Positions 42,613 to 53,915 of a stretch of 64,000 nucleotides of DNA are shown here, in pieces. A program made the position numbers and the translations under genes. The first letter of the stretch is position 1; the number at the start of each line of letters is the position of its first letter. The stretch lies in NCBI RefSeq assembly GCF_964204865.1, contig NC_135258.1:15801001-15865000 (forward strand), given 5' to 3'. The notes beneath the pieces are model-generated. The model saw only the letters and a program-made list of their open reading frames with translations, was not told where the DNA came from and did no database searches. This stretch comes from Styela clava (lineage: Eukaryota > Chordata > Ascidiacea > Stolidobranchia > Styelidae).

Positions 42613-43529
42613 TTATGTAAAGTTATATATTGTCGATCGTGATTCTATTTCGGCAAGGCACTGTGGTTTGCGACTTACCATATAAGAGAATTCGGGTCTG
42701 CCTTTTATGGTTTGTAGCTCACTCGAGGTGCTTTTCTGCAATATTTTCATAATTTGTGTACGATTGCTTCCGATAACTAAGACGGGGCACTTTTACACGT
42801 AAAACGAATGTATAATCAATAGAAAAGAATACAAGAACTTTCTCAGTTTTTGTGTTAGCCCATGCACGATAGTACGATGATACTTTGCAAGTTAATGGCA
42901 CGTTATTATACCAAGTATTAATAAATTCGCGCAATCGCACAAACACAAATGGATTTTTGATACCTTTCGTTTAGCCGAAGTCAGGTCAATTGATCGAAAT
43001 ATGCTTGTCTGAAGAAGTCAGACCTCGGTGAGACGAAACGTTACAGAAATATATCTGTGTTAGTTTACAGGAACACTCTTGAAATAAATAGATTATGGAT
43101 TGAATCAGCAGGCGATTTAAGATATAACTCAAATCACAATAGAGGTTCATTAACTGGAAGTTTCATTTTCACCTTATTTTTCAGTTTGCCATATTTACGC
43201 GAAGTATTCTTTGAGAACTAATCTCATCTTCATGCAAAGTTATACTGTCGATCATGATTCTATTTCGGCAAGGCAGATATACTGCGGTTTGCAATTTAGC
43301 ATATACATAACCTTAACCCGATAAGTTTGTCCGTCGCTTATATAAAATTTAAATTGTAGCATATTTTTCAGTTTTCATCCTTTTGTTACACACCCGCTCT
43401 ATGCCTTTGCACTGGTAGATCCGTATGCGTATTTTTCAGTTTATCTGTCTCATCTTCTTGTAAAGTTAGATACTGTCAATCATGATTCTATTTCGGCAAG
43501 ACACTGTGGTTTGCGACTTAGCATATAAG
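42613..43529. repeat. Local repeat cluster
   Basis: The block TGATTCTATTTCGGCAAG followed by CACTGTGGTTTGCGACTTA or a variant occurs at 42636-42680, 43252-43295 and 43480-43520. The intervening portion 42766-43260 recurs at 46850-47285. No coding sequence. Confidence 0.75.
42997..43054 (+). ncRNA. Candidate hammerhead ribozyme motif (type I, minimal stem III)
   Basis: Core boxes in order: CTGAAGA (43009-43015, fits CUGANGA) and GAAA (43035-43038). Stem II between them pairs GTC with GAC, then tandem AG/GA, then AC/GT closed by a CTCG loop. Stem I pairs the 5' strand 42999-43008 with 43043-43052 (TTGT with ACAG, a 2x2 internal loop, then ATAT with ATAT). Predicted cleavage follows GTT at 43042. 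Stem III is only ACGT, self-complementary, as in the dimer-acting hammerheads reported for Penelope-like retroelements and retrozymes. The fold was drawn by hand; activity is untested. Confidence 0.5.
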
Positions 43530-44565
43530 CAGGGTTACCATCTACCTATATAGCCAAAAATAAGCACGGATGTCAAAAGGGTATTTTGGGGTGTGGCCTA
43601 CTCAACAACGGCAGAAACGCAGTATAAAAATGAGATTGAATAGTCTCATCCAATAGTCTCTTCCGCTCTCTCAATTTTTTATCCACTCAAGTTTTCGTTT
43701 ATTAGAAGTCGCTTCGAACAAGAATTCCATGGAAAGGCACGAAGTCACAGCCACACGCAACCTGTAAAGCGGTAGTTCCCAACCGGAGGCCCGTGGCTCA
43801 CGAAGAGGGCCACAGAGCAGTTGGAGGGGGCCACCATGCCAGGCGCAAAACGGATTTTACATTTTATTTTTTTTTAATTCTCGTTTTCCCTAGTTTAATT
43901 GCTCGATAAAGTTATTTCACAGGGTGTTTTCACTTTGTTGAACATAAATTGTCTGAGCACAATGAGATTAGGAATCTACCAATCAAAGTAACACTATTGA
44001 ATGAGAATTGGTAAACAAGGGGCCATAAGTGCTAAACGCCTCTAGAAGGGGGACACACTGCTGAAGTCATCATACTTTGGTTTCCCGCAAGGATTTTTGC
44101 GAAATTCTTATGTTTTATGTAGTATTGTGGGCACTAATTGCTGTTTTCCCCGTGACCTCTAGGTTGATATCGCTATCACAATAGCAGCAGTGAGCTCAAC
44201 TCGACTTTGTGCTCGTGTTCACTCATTGTCTAAATTATAGTTTATCCCCAAAACAGTATCCATAAAAACTAACACCAACTATTTCAACTGTCTCACAGTT
44301 TGCCTGGAAATACCGCAAACCCTACCGCTAACAGAAACAGTTCGCGCTGAGCGTGAGCGAATCCGAGGCATGAGGTTACGGTGGAACGTAGTTAATCGAT
44401 ATGTCACGATAATAACACAACGAAGCGCGAATACGCGTCGCGTATAATGATATACATCGTCCCTTGTTTCCATGGAAGCTTTGTACGCAAATATGAACGT
44501 GTCATTCATGTTTCTAAGACAAAATAAGCACGCAACTCAAAAATAAGCACGATATGGAAACCCTT
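43530..44565. mobile_element. hAT element with exact 8-bp target duplication
   Basis: 1036 bp. The left end is CAGGGTTACCATCTACC and the right end, inverted, is AAGGGTTTCCATATCGTGC. Both ends are followed inward by AAAATAAGCACG. Flanked by CATATAAG at 43522-43529 and 44566-44573. The insertion split a local repeat whose uninterrupted form lies near 42680. A further hAT-like left end (GTAGTTCCCAACCGGAGGCC) lies inside at about 43772. No intact ORF. Confidence 0.9.
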
Positions 44566-44573
44566 CATATAAG

Positions 44574-45387
44574 AGAATTCATATATACCTGCCTTTTATG
44601 GTTTATAGCTCATTCGAGGTGCTTTTTTGCAATATTTTGATAATTTGGACACTTGCACGAATTTATTAATACTTGGTAAACCAAAAGAGCTATGCTCAAA
44701 TATATGGACACTTAGAATAAAACGAAATATATTATCATCACTTCACCGAAAACCATAGGGTATAATACGTCTTCGGTACGGTATCTCGCACGAATCTGAA
44801 CAGTGAAACAGCTACATGGCTATAGTAACTGAGTTACTAGTACTTGGGTACAAATAACGGTACAGGAGCTGTCATAGCTCTTCCATGTCCTGTGGTAATG
44901 ATTTATGTTGTTTACATCAGAACTGTAACAAAAGATGAGAGCGTAATTCACAGAGGTCCCGTACGCGTTCCGTACGGCTCGATCACGCAACCGCTTGAAA
45001 TAAGTTTAATAATAAGTGTTCCCGGGAGTAAATTTTAGAACAGCGAAATTTTGAATGTCATCAACTCAAATCGGGGTACAAATTTCGGTACAGTGACTGT
45101 CATAGCCGTTTAGGGCTAATGGACAATTCGACCGAGGGAGGTGTAGCAAGTCTGTGGACGATTTCATTCAAACCGCTCTAAAACAAAAACCAATATTTCT
45201 AACCCGTTAATTTTTTTACCGTGGCATTTATTCTACACGCTAAACCTCGAATTAACTTTCTACGACCAAGGGTTGAAGCTATACAAACCCCCAAAGTACG
45301 GCACTCGGAAGACGTATTTGCGACCAGTGTGCGACCACGGATTTCAAGCCTTGAACATCGTTTCTGCTGCGTTGAGACTATTGCATA
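44574..45387. other. No gene recognised
   Basis: Contains two related GGTACAAAT...GGTACAG..GCTGTCATAG segments (near 44846 and 45075), hinting at an old duplicate. No supported coding sequence. Confidence 0.35.
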
Positions 45388-46080
45388 CGCAGCCATACAG
45401 CAATCAAACAAACAAAACACGGTGGTCTCAAATTGGTTGACAAAGATATTATCGACGTACTAGGATAGGATTTGCATATTTATCCCAGGGGAAAATGGTA
45501 AATCACAGAAGGTTAAAAGAAACCCAACTCTACCCACCTGCCAAGTTTCATCTTTTTATCTCTTATATTTGTATGGATTTTCAAGCTTTTGACAGCTACG
45601 AGTTAGTTCAGTGTCACCGCGCGCTGTGTTACGGTACCAGAACTACTCTATCTTTAGAAGTTCCTGTCTTGTGACAGCGTGAAAACATTGGGCTTCTAAT
45701 TGCATTTCTGACAGTCATATATTTTAAGAACACGGTTATTTCGAACAAAACTCGTTAAATTATAAACAAAGCACCACATCACAGCAATCAAACAGACGAA
45801 AACATACTGGTCGCAAATTGGTTGACAAAGATATTATTGACGTATGGGAAATGCACACACCCCTATTACCCCTCCTTCAAATGTAGAAACGCGAAACCTT
45901 CAAATATGGTTAAAAGAAACACAACTCTACCCACCTGCCAAGTTTCATCTTTTTATTTCTCATATTTGTATGGATTTTCAAGCTTTTGACAGCTACGAGT
46001 TGGTTCAGTGTCACCGCGCTGTGTTACGGTACCAGAACTTCTCTATCTTTAAGAGTTCCTGTCTTGTGACAGCGTGAATT
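45388..46080 (+). repeat. Duplicated segment, two copies about 395 bp apart
   Basis: 45388-45682 and 45777-46078 share CAGCAATCAAACA, CAAATTGGTTGACAAAGATA, CTCTACCCACCTGCCAAG and TTTTGACAGCTACGAGTT in order, ending with TTCCTGTCTTGTGACAGCGT. The copies differ by a few substitutions and indels; a SINE-A fragment (45463-45500) is present only in the first. Confidence 0.8.
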
Positions 46081-46265
46081 GAAATTGCAAGATGGTCCGT
46101 TGGACATAAAATGGCGTCCGATTTCCGCAGACGTTTAGTGACGTCATTGCAAACAAAAACAAATCTCACAGAGCTAACAGAAATATTTGAAATAAATAAA
46201 AGTAATACCCTTCTGGAGAAAAATTTCATCTTCAACCACTGAAAATTTCAAAGCAATTGATCCAG
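46080..46265 (+). repeat. Interspersed repeat shared with 300-575
   Basis: GTGACGTCATTGCAAAC, AACAAATCTCACAGAGCTA, GAAATAAATAAAAGTAA and CCACTGAAAATTTCAAAGCA match the first kilobase of the window in order. Confidence 0.55.
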
Positions 46266-46299
46266 TAATCAAAGAGAAAAGCGACTTTTTAAAAACGTG

Positions 46300-46460
46300 T
46301 CAAAGAACAACAACAACAACAACATAATATTGAAACGATCGTTATGTCCATTTCGTGTCCAAAAACGATCGCTATGTCCACTACGTGTCCAAAAATAAGA
46401 AAAATAACAACAACATAATATTGAAACGATCATTATGTCCACTAAAGTGTCCAATAACGT
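46300..46460. repeat. Minisatellite of CGATCRTTATGTCCA units
   Basis: Repeated ACATAATATTGAAACGATC, TATGTCCACT and GTGTCCAAAAA blocks with AAC runs between them. Confidence 0.65.
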
Positions 46461-46849
46461 GCCCTCAACTTGTTGGACACTTTATTGCATTTGCGTTCCG
46501 GTTGTTATTAAAATAAAATTATGGTACAAAAAGTCCAGTTTCTCTGGTTAAACTAGTGATTGATTTATGTTTTGTTACATCTTAATTAGTAAATCTTTTT
46601 ACATCACATCACGCAAATAACGTCTAATAGATATTTCCCCGACCTTTGACCCCATGGAAATTCATCCTATACCTTTCTAAAAAAGATTTGTATTGAATTG
46701 CTGTAAATATTCTTGTAATTCTACACGCACATATTTCAGATAATTTCTCCATATTTCATTGCAGTTTTTCGACTCTATCTTAAGACAGTCAAAACATTCT
46801 GTAAACGTTCGCGTCGTGTTGTAAATATATTGCATTTTGCGAATTGCGT

Positions 46850-47285
46850 TTGCTTCCGATAACTCAGACGGGGCATCTTCACACGTAAAACAAATGCATA
46901 ATCAATAGAAAAAAATACAAAAACTTTCTCAGTCTTTTGTGTTAGCCCATGCACGATAGTACGATGGTACTTTGCAAGTTGAGGGCACGTTATTATACCA
47001 AGTATTGATAAATTCGTGCAATCGCACAAACACAAATGGATTTTTGATACGTTTCGTTTAGCCAAAGTCAGGCCAATTGAAATACATTTGTGTTAGTTCA
47101 CAGGAACACTCTTGAAATAAATAGGTTACGGATTGAATCAACAGGCGACTCAAGATATAACTCAAATCACAATAGCGGTTCATTAACTTAAAGTTTAATT
47201 TGTACCTTGTTTTGCAGTTTTTATCAGTTTGCCATATTTACGCAAAGTATTATTTGAGAACTAATCTCATCTTCATGCACCGATT
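46850..47285. repeat. Second copy of the 42766-43260 repeat, lacking the hammerhead segment
   Basis: Colinear with 42766-43260 (TGCTTCCGATAACT, AATCAATAGAAAA, GTTAGCCCATGCACGATAGT, CACAAACACAAATGGATTTT and so on). It skips about 55-65 bases corresponding to roughly 42990-43050. Confidence 0.8.
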
Positions 47286-47289
47286 CTAT

Positions 47290-48470
47290 TATAAAAGAGT
47301 TGAAATATTTTAATCCTATTGAAGAATCGATATACATGGTAGGTTGGTGTTTTATTTATAAATAAATTCTGTAAATCAACGCGACCCAAGGATATGCTCA
47401 AATACTAAACGCATTGTAATGCCTTTATGGCAAAAAAAAATCAAATTACTAATACAAAGTAATCATTTTAAATAGCATTTATTTTACTAGAAAATGCAAT
47501 GCACTTATTTTTTGGGACGAAATATGTCTCACTGTCAATTTTTATAAATTGACGATAAGGGCAGGTTTAAACGAGCATAGATATATCTTGCACTCATCCT
47601 AACTTTGTTAAATTTGTTGTGTTTACTTCATGTTATAAGTACTTTTACTGGTATTCCCTCAAAAACGGGGGACGTATTTGTGAGAAAAATTCATATTTGG
47701 TTGAGAACTGGCATCTTTTTTGGCATATTTTAATGAGCTGGCCTGCGTGCAAAGTTAGAATGTGAATGAACGCGTGAATCCTTATCACGAATTTGGCATC
47801 AAGAGCTTCATTTCTGAATAATGCCGTCCTTGTTGTTTTGCGAATGCGTATATTTCATATTGTCTGGTGAAGTTTTGTTATGAGCCCTCATTCAATTATT
47901 CCATATTTGACCGATTAATCTAGCTACATATAAAGCATCAGTTTATTTTCTGCGGAAGACTTTTTCGTCGTCTCCCGCATCGCTCAAACGAAATCTATGT
48001 TCTGGCAACAGCGATCGTCGCATTCAAAAATTCGGAATGTCTGCGGGGGGAACTCACAGATAGATATATATATATTTCTAGTTCAGAGAGGTACGGTAAC
48101 TTCACCGAACAGGATATCACGGCACCCCGATAAAGGTACCGGTATTCGTGATAAAATATTTCGTTTTGCCTCCCGTTTCCACATATTTGAGCATAGCTCT
48201 GTGTTTCCAAATCAGAATCTATATTCTATAAATTTATCCCCCGAAGCGTGTTTGTGTTGTGCCCCAATTGTTTTTGACATGGAAACACGTTAATGTGAAA
48301 TTAGGGAACACTAGTTTGATATTTGGCTAGCATTTAGCTGGCGTGATAGTGATGGTGAAAAAGGTCCCGAAAAATCTGAGATAGATTAGGCTAGGCTAAA
48401 ATTAGATATCGGTACTTTTAAATGGCAACCGGTTAATTGAAGAAAACATTTTGAAAGAAGTTTTCTGGGC
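47290..48470. other. No gene recognised
   Basis: AT-rich intergenic DNA with a short (TA)n near 48063. No exon-like sequence. Confidence 0.35.
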
Positions 48471-48480
48471 TCCTCGCCGC

Positions 48481-48558
48481 CGCAGGGTGGTTTACGTAAC
48501 CGCTGGTCGGTTACGGCTTCCTCCACCATCAAGTCAACAGATAAATCCTATCCTAAAG
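48481..48558 (+). repeat. SINE-A fragment with tail
   Basis: CGCAGGGTGGTTTACGTAAC, CGCTGGTCGGTTACGGCTTC and a terminal AAATCCTATCCT, the opposite orientation of 36746-37025. Confidence 0.65.
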
Positions 48559-49053
48559 GTGCTTACAACTGTCCCAAAATGTCTTTTTATTGTCATTCGT
48601 AAAAAAGATATATGCTACCTGGAATCAAATTCATTTACGACTAGTGTTTGTGGTGGGATATGGACATAAATTTCACACCACTTGATCGTTAGATTTTATG
48701 AAAACTCTACAATTATTACAAAGCTAGTGCAGGATCATGATATCGAATGAATCTGTATCCTTAGGCTTACCATACGTCCCGGTTTAGCCGGGACAGTCCC
48801 GGATTTGACAAGCTGTCCCGGCGTCCCGGCCGGTTGACTCAAATGTCCCGGTTTGTCAGCACGGTTTTCATGGGTAAAAAATTCAAATTCATTATTATTA
48901 CAAATTTTTTTTTAACGGTGACAGCCCATTTACCACTGTTTTGCGACACACTTTGCTAGTTCAGAGAGAGAAATCGCTTTATTGTTATGTCAAAATTGGT
49001 ATATGTTTTAATGTGTTTTCTGGCGGTAACTGCAATGTCGTTAAGTTGTCGAA

Positions 49054-50191
49054 ATGCCAAAAAGAAAGTACAAGTTTTCTGATGAGTTGAAGAAAGATTT
49101 TCCTTATTTGAAGCAAACTGAAGGAGGAAAGGTACACTGTACGCATTGCAGATCTGTTTTTCTATTAGTCAGGGCGGACGTTCAGATGTCAACGATCATA
49201 TCCAAAGCAGGAAGCACAAAACATTGAGGCATCGACTCGACTGACCAATTTTGCCATAACTTGTAAATATACACAGTTAGAATTTCTGATGTCCGCTGTC
49301 TGATAAGCGGATTCGCTGATTTTGCACGTTTAGCCAGAAATAAATGAGAGTTGGTGCATTGCTCCGCTGTTCTCCTCTGAATTTAATGATGATTTACACC
49401 AAGCTCGAATGGCAACAAAACGCAGAAAAGTTGATGCTAAGTGCAAAGGGTTCAATGGCGCTGAAAATATTCAAATGGAATTTTTTGAGATGCAATGAGG
49501 AAATAAATCTATATTCTATTCGAGAGATTTATCACTGCTTGATTTTTAATATAAAAAGTATCATCCGTTCAGTTTCAACTTTCCAAAAATATGTGCGGCC
49601 CGTCAATGACTCGCAACCCTTAATTTTGGCCCGCGGGCGACAAAAGGTTGCCGATCCCTGCCGTAGATGTTGCAAATATTCTGTCAGAGGTGAAGCTAAA
49701 TTTGCAGGGAAAAAATTTGTATTTAAAAAGAATGTTTGCGATTTTTACGAGAAATGTCTATCGTATATAGAGCTGCGCGATGAAGCCTACAATGGTGCCA
49801 GGCCACACATATGGACAAATTTGAAGAGTGAAATAAACTGGATTGAAGTGTTTGGTCTGCAAAATTGATAAATGATATGTTTGGTTAGCTGATCAGGTTT
49901 TGAATAGCGATGCACTTTTCGACGATTACTGATAAAGAGATATTTATCTGAGCATGGTTCAAATGCAATTTGACTTACTTTGCCGGTTGAAATTAAGTGG
50001 ACAGAGATGTTTAACGTTTTTTCTAACAGAAATATTAGCATTTCGAATTTGCAGCAAATTGGTTGATTTTGTTTTTCGGAACATCGGCATCTGTTGAAAG
50101 GATTTTTTCCCCTGTTAAAAGATGTTGGTCCGAAAGCAGGTGCAGAATGCCAGAAGAAAATATAAAACCACTCCGTAACCTGCAAATTTAA
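49054..50191 (+). pseudogene. Decayed hAT transposase with CGGBP1-like zinc finger
   Basis: Starts MPKRKYKFSDELKKDFPYL, then a C-x2-C pair (CTHC). After a +1 shift it continues with GGRSDVNDHIQSRKHK, the His pair of a BED/CGGBP1-type finger. A MITE interrupts it at 49395-49665. The end keeps a hATC block (GTSASVERIFSPVKRCW) before a TAA at 50191. Several frameshifts; not functional. Confidence 0.75.
49395..49665. mobile_element. Partial hAT MITE, relative of 28314-28778
   Basis: Shares ATGGCAACAAAACGCAGAAA, a TTTTGGCCCGCGGGCGACAA segment and the right end GTTGCCGATCCCTG. The left terminus is missing. Confidence 0.7.
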
Positions 50192-50469
50192 TGGTGATGT
50201 CTCTTGTTATCAGTTTTATGACAAAATCAAAACAAGAATTTTTGAGAAAGGTTCCATCTGCGGACAAATACTTTTGGTCAATGAATAATACAAACTAATT
50301 TTTTGTGTTTTTTCTAATTCAATGATCAGTAGAGATTTACAGCCGTTTATACCCGCAATAGCATGGTAGACGTTCCAATATTATCAAGACTGGCAATCGA
50401 CCGAATGTTTGCCAAATCGCTCCGTCCCGGTTTTTTGTTTCAGATTTATGGTAAGCCTATGTATCCTTT

Positions 50470-51900
50470 ATCTTACAGATATGGGTGTGACCATAGAATA
50501 AGTGGATGGCAAAGTAGAGGTTGCAACAAGATCACAGTGGCACAAGACCTCAGCTTGCGTGACTTGATAATACATCCCCAGTATCAATTTATTGATGCTT
50601 AATTAACGTAATGACAAAGTAACTTGTGATTACTGTGGATTGGTGGAGATAAGTGTCCATTGTGCTTGAACGAAAGCAACTTTAATACGACCCTATCAAG
50701 AAAATTTGTTTTGTTTCGGGGGGTCTGGTAGTGAAGATTTCAGTCTAAATTTGGACACCGATACTACAACCAAATACAGTGGCCAATGAAACTTGGCGAG
50801 GCGGAATATGGCGACTTTGTGATCTAAAAGAAAATTCCGATGGGTAGTCGGCTAGCCGCAACCTTTTGTTTAAAGAATATTATGAGATATGACTTAAGAG
50901 TCTAAACTTTCATTCGAGAGGTGTGTAACCCAAGCTAATTTGCAAATGGTATTCATGGTACCAAATGTATCACACACTTTACAGTATTATAAATTATATT
51001 TGGAAAATAAAGCACATCAAAAATGTGACCATTGACCATTTCAATGCTAAATTCTCTTTAGTCAAAAGGCACGCTTGATTCGCAAGATTTGTGAATGTCC
51101 ACAGTACACCAATTTGTCTAATGCTCTGATTTCATAGGCAAGAGGTTGTGGATCGGTGCTGCTCAGGATGGGATATTTTTGCTTATAAATGCATATTACG
51201 TGTTTCACATGAAGCCATCGTGCTCAGATTGCTGAAGGCTCCAACTGCTTAATCTTATCGGTACACAAGAGAATTTTCAGTGTGGCATGCAAGCCATGCA
51301 TGGGTCAGTTGGAGTCACTAACATCAAGATTTCAGAATAATAGATAGATCAATAGATTTCATCTATAAGCAAGGATAAGATAACCTGGAAGTAACATTCC
51401 ATAATTTAGAGTAAAAAATGTATCTGCCTCCACAGCCCTTTTAAATGGAAGATATGATGCCTTAGGGGTAATTTCTATCAAATATTTTACAGTGTTATGG
51501 TTCTAATGAAAATGGGTATAGGCGGCTTTTAAAGTGTTGTAGGTCTAGTCGAAAGACACATTAAATGTTTATGCTAACAACTGCAAAGTGATATTGCAAC
51601 GCATACAAGTTAACATAATTTGTTGAAATGGTCCTGCCTTTTGCCTTTCTTTAAAATCCCCCTTTTTCTAACTATTCTTTTCCTCTCTGTAGATGGCGAA
51701 TATTCAAATATTGATGACTTCTATAAGCAGCTGGAAATGGGTTATCTCTCCCTTTTCCTGAAAAGAAATCAAACACTAATCATCATTTGACAGTCATTTG
51801 AAACAATCAGACAACACCATTCAGACAACAATCAGACAACCCTGACCATTAATGAAGATTTCTTTCAAGTTAAAACGCAAATATGCCTACCAATGTCGGT
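50470..51900. other. No gene recognised
   Basis: Only short ORFs; no splice-supported exon or repeat seen. Confidence 0.35.
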
Positions 51901-51907
51901 AGTTTTT

Positions 51908-52042
51908 AGGATAGGAATCATCTGGCAGGGAGGGATTGCAAGGTGCAACATCGTACGATTACATATAACTATCCCCGCATGGGATTGGAACCTGTGAAAC
52001 TACCAGGGTGATCAGAGATGCGGTGGCGAGCGTATTCCTAAA
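51908..52042 (-). repeat. SINE-A partial copy
   Basis: CTATCCCCGCATGGGATTGG plus AACCTGTGAAAC, then GATCAGAGATGCGGTGGCGA and GCGTATTCCTAA match the tRNA-like head region of 36746-37025. Confidence 0.6.
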
Positions 52043-52890
52043 TTGCGAATTCAATTGAATTCTGGTTATTTTTTGCATGAGCACTGGTGTTAAACTTTAG
52101 TAATCTATTCAACTTTTCACACTTTTTTTTAATGAATTTTGGATGCTTTGCTGTAAGATACACGTGAAACCAATCTTTATACATTATTTGCTGTTATTCC
52201 GCTTATATGTATGGTTTGAGTGATGTATTTCTATCCAATGAGGGTGAGAAGATGAGTCTTTTGTCGGGCGTTGATCCCCACTGCTATAAGTGCTCCGTAC
52301 GGAGCCTCAGGGCTCCGCGGGCTATTCGTTCACTTAAAAACCGACTTGGTTAATTTTGTATCTGTGAGGGCGCATTAACGTCACTAATAAATTTTGACGA
52401 TGGTGGTGTCGAAATGTGGTAGTGATTCAAATATAACATTATCTATAACTAAGGGCGCAGCAGCCATGGTTTTCTAAAAGTGAGGGGGTTCAGAATAAAA
52501 AAATTCCCGAGCAACACTCATTGCTCAATCCATGGCCGACCCGAGAATTTAAATGTCTTGTCATATATATCAATTCAATTTAATTAGTATTTTATCATTG
52601 CTCGCTTTTGAGTTGACTAATATACTACGGCAACCATGAAATACTTGTTAAACCGTCTACTAGCAATGAATGGGTTGAAATCGTATTTTTGAGTTGCTCT
52701 TCCAGCACTTAGGATTATCGCAATGTTTCGTTGTTAAGGGAGAGTTTGCAGTTATGAAGCCAATTATATTTGATACCTTCATATCGAATTCGGTCTATGC
52801 ATAAATGTATCAGTGATTTCTAGATGCAGTGATGGGACGAATATCGGCCGACACAGTAAAATGATCAAACTTTCATTGAAAGGTTTAAAT
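52043..52890. other. No gene recognised
   Basis: A GC-rich palindromic patch (CTCCGTACGGAG...GGGCTCCGCGG) at 52291-52322 stands out; otherwise AT-rich and non-coding. Confidence 0.35.
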
Positions 52891-53292
52891 CATGGGTCGG
52901 AAAACTACGGACGCTTCACTAAATTATATTAACAAAACAGCTAGCTTTATTGACGAATATATTTTTTACGTTACAAAATTTGTTTTGAGAAACTGAATTA
53001 TACCATAACCTAACAAGTATATAATTCACAATCACTCGTTTAATGAGCTTATAATTGATTATAATTAGAGAAATGGCAACAGAACGTAAAAAAGTTAATG
53101 CTGAGCGCAAATGGTTTAATGACGCTGAAAATATTCAAATGATCAGTCTTCGCGCACTGCTTGAAATTTCTGGGTGAAATGTGATTTATTGGCCATTCCT
53201 TTGGTTTTTAACTTTCTAAAATACGTGCGGCCCGCCAAAGACTTGCAACCTTTAATTTTGGCCCGCGAACGACAAAAGTTTGCCGATCTCTG
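52891..53292. mobile_element. hAT MITE, relative of 28314-28778
   Basis: 402 bp. The left end CATGGGTCGGAAAACTACGG and right end GTTTGCCGATCTCTG are degraded CAGGGGTYGGCAA termini. Flanks GTTTAAAT and GTTTAGAC match at 6 of 8 positions. Shared interior: ATGGCAACAGAACGTAAAAA and TTTTGGCCCGCGAACGACAA. Confidence 0.75.
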
Positions 53293-53329
53293 GTTTAGAC
53301 TTTGGAGCTAGTTAAGTTATACAGTCATC

Positions 53330-53470
53330 CCAACTCAAATCTTCGACCCACTGGCCTATCTCCCTCCACTTTCTTATTCTCGACCCACTGCCCTCTCCCT
53401 CGCCTCGGCCAACTGCTCCACCTCCCTCAACCTTCCCATCCTCGACCCACCGCCCTATCGCTTTTACTAC
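53330..53470 (+). repeat. Pyrimidine-rich minisatellite
   Basis: Imperfect repeats of CGACCCACTGCCCTATC and CTCCCTC(A/C)AC units, about three to four copies. Confidence 0.6.
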
Positions 53471-53915
53471 AAAATGTTGAAGAAAAACACTTTATACGGA
53501 CCAGAGCACTATTGCTTATTTCTGATCAGCATCATACTGTCATAAAACACACGAAATGACGAATTATTAAGGGCATAAAACGGCTTGTTAAAATCAATGA
53601 GATTTATTGAGTCATTGTTAAAATTTAGAAAACTGTCATTCCCAACAAAAAAACCGTAAGTAGCCCAATTATTAACACATTTTTAAACTGCCAATTAGGA
53701 TTTACATATTTATCCCGGGGGAGAGGAAAGCCGATAAGACGGCGTATCCATATGGCGAACCACGGCCTCTCGTCCGGTTACCATTCCAAGTCGGGTATGG
53801 GATTAGTTATATTGTTTTGTTTTCGGAAGCATGGACTTGGTGGTGGAGGAAGCCGTAACCGAGTCCAGCAATCCTCTCGCACATAATCATCCCTGCATGA
53901 GATACGAACCAGGCG

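Larger units (their letters stand above)
48762..50459 (+). mobile_element. hAT element (CGTCCCG type) with exact 8-bp target duplication
   Basis: 1698 bp. The ends are TAGGCTTACCATACGTCCCG and, inverted, TAGGCTTACCATAAATC. Flanked by TGTATCCT at 48754-48761 and 50460-50467. It contains a decayed transposase gene and the right half of a MITE (49395-49665). It belongs with 27962-29631 and 39398-39741. Confidence 0.92.

Noticed and set aside
47040-47065. Minus-strand CGAAACGTA as another hammerhead
   Set aside because: No CUGANGA box at a suitable distance and no stem II.
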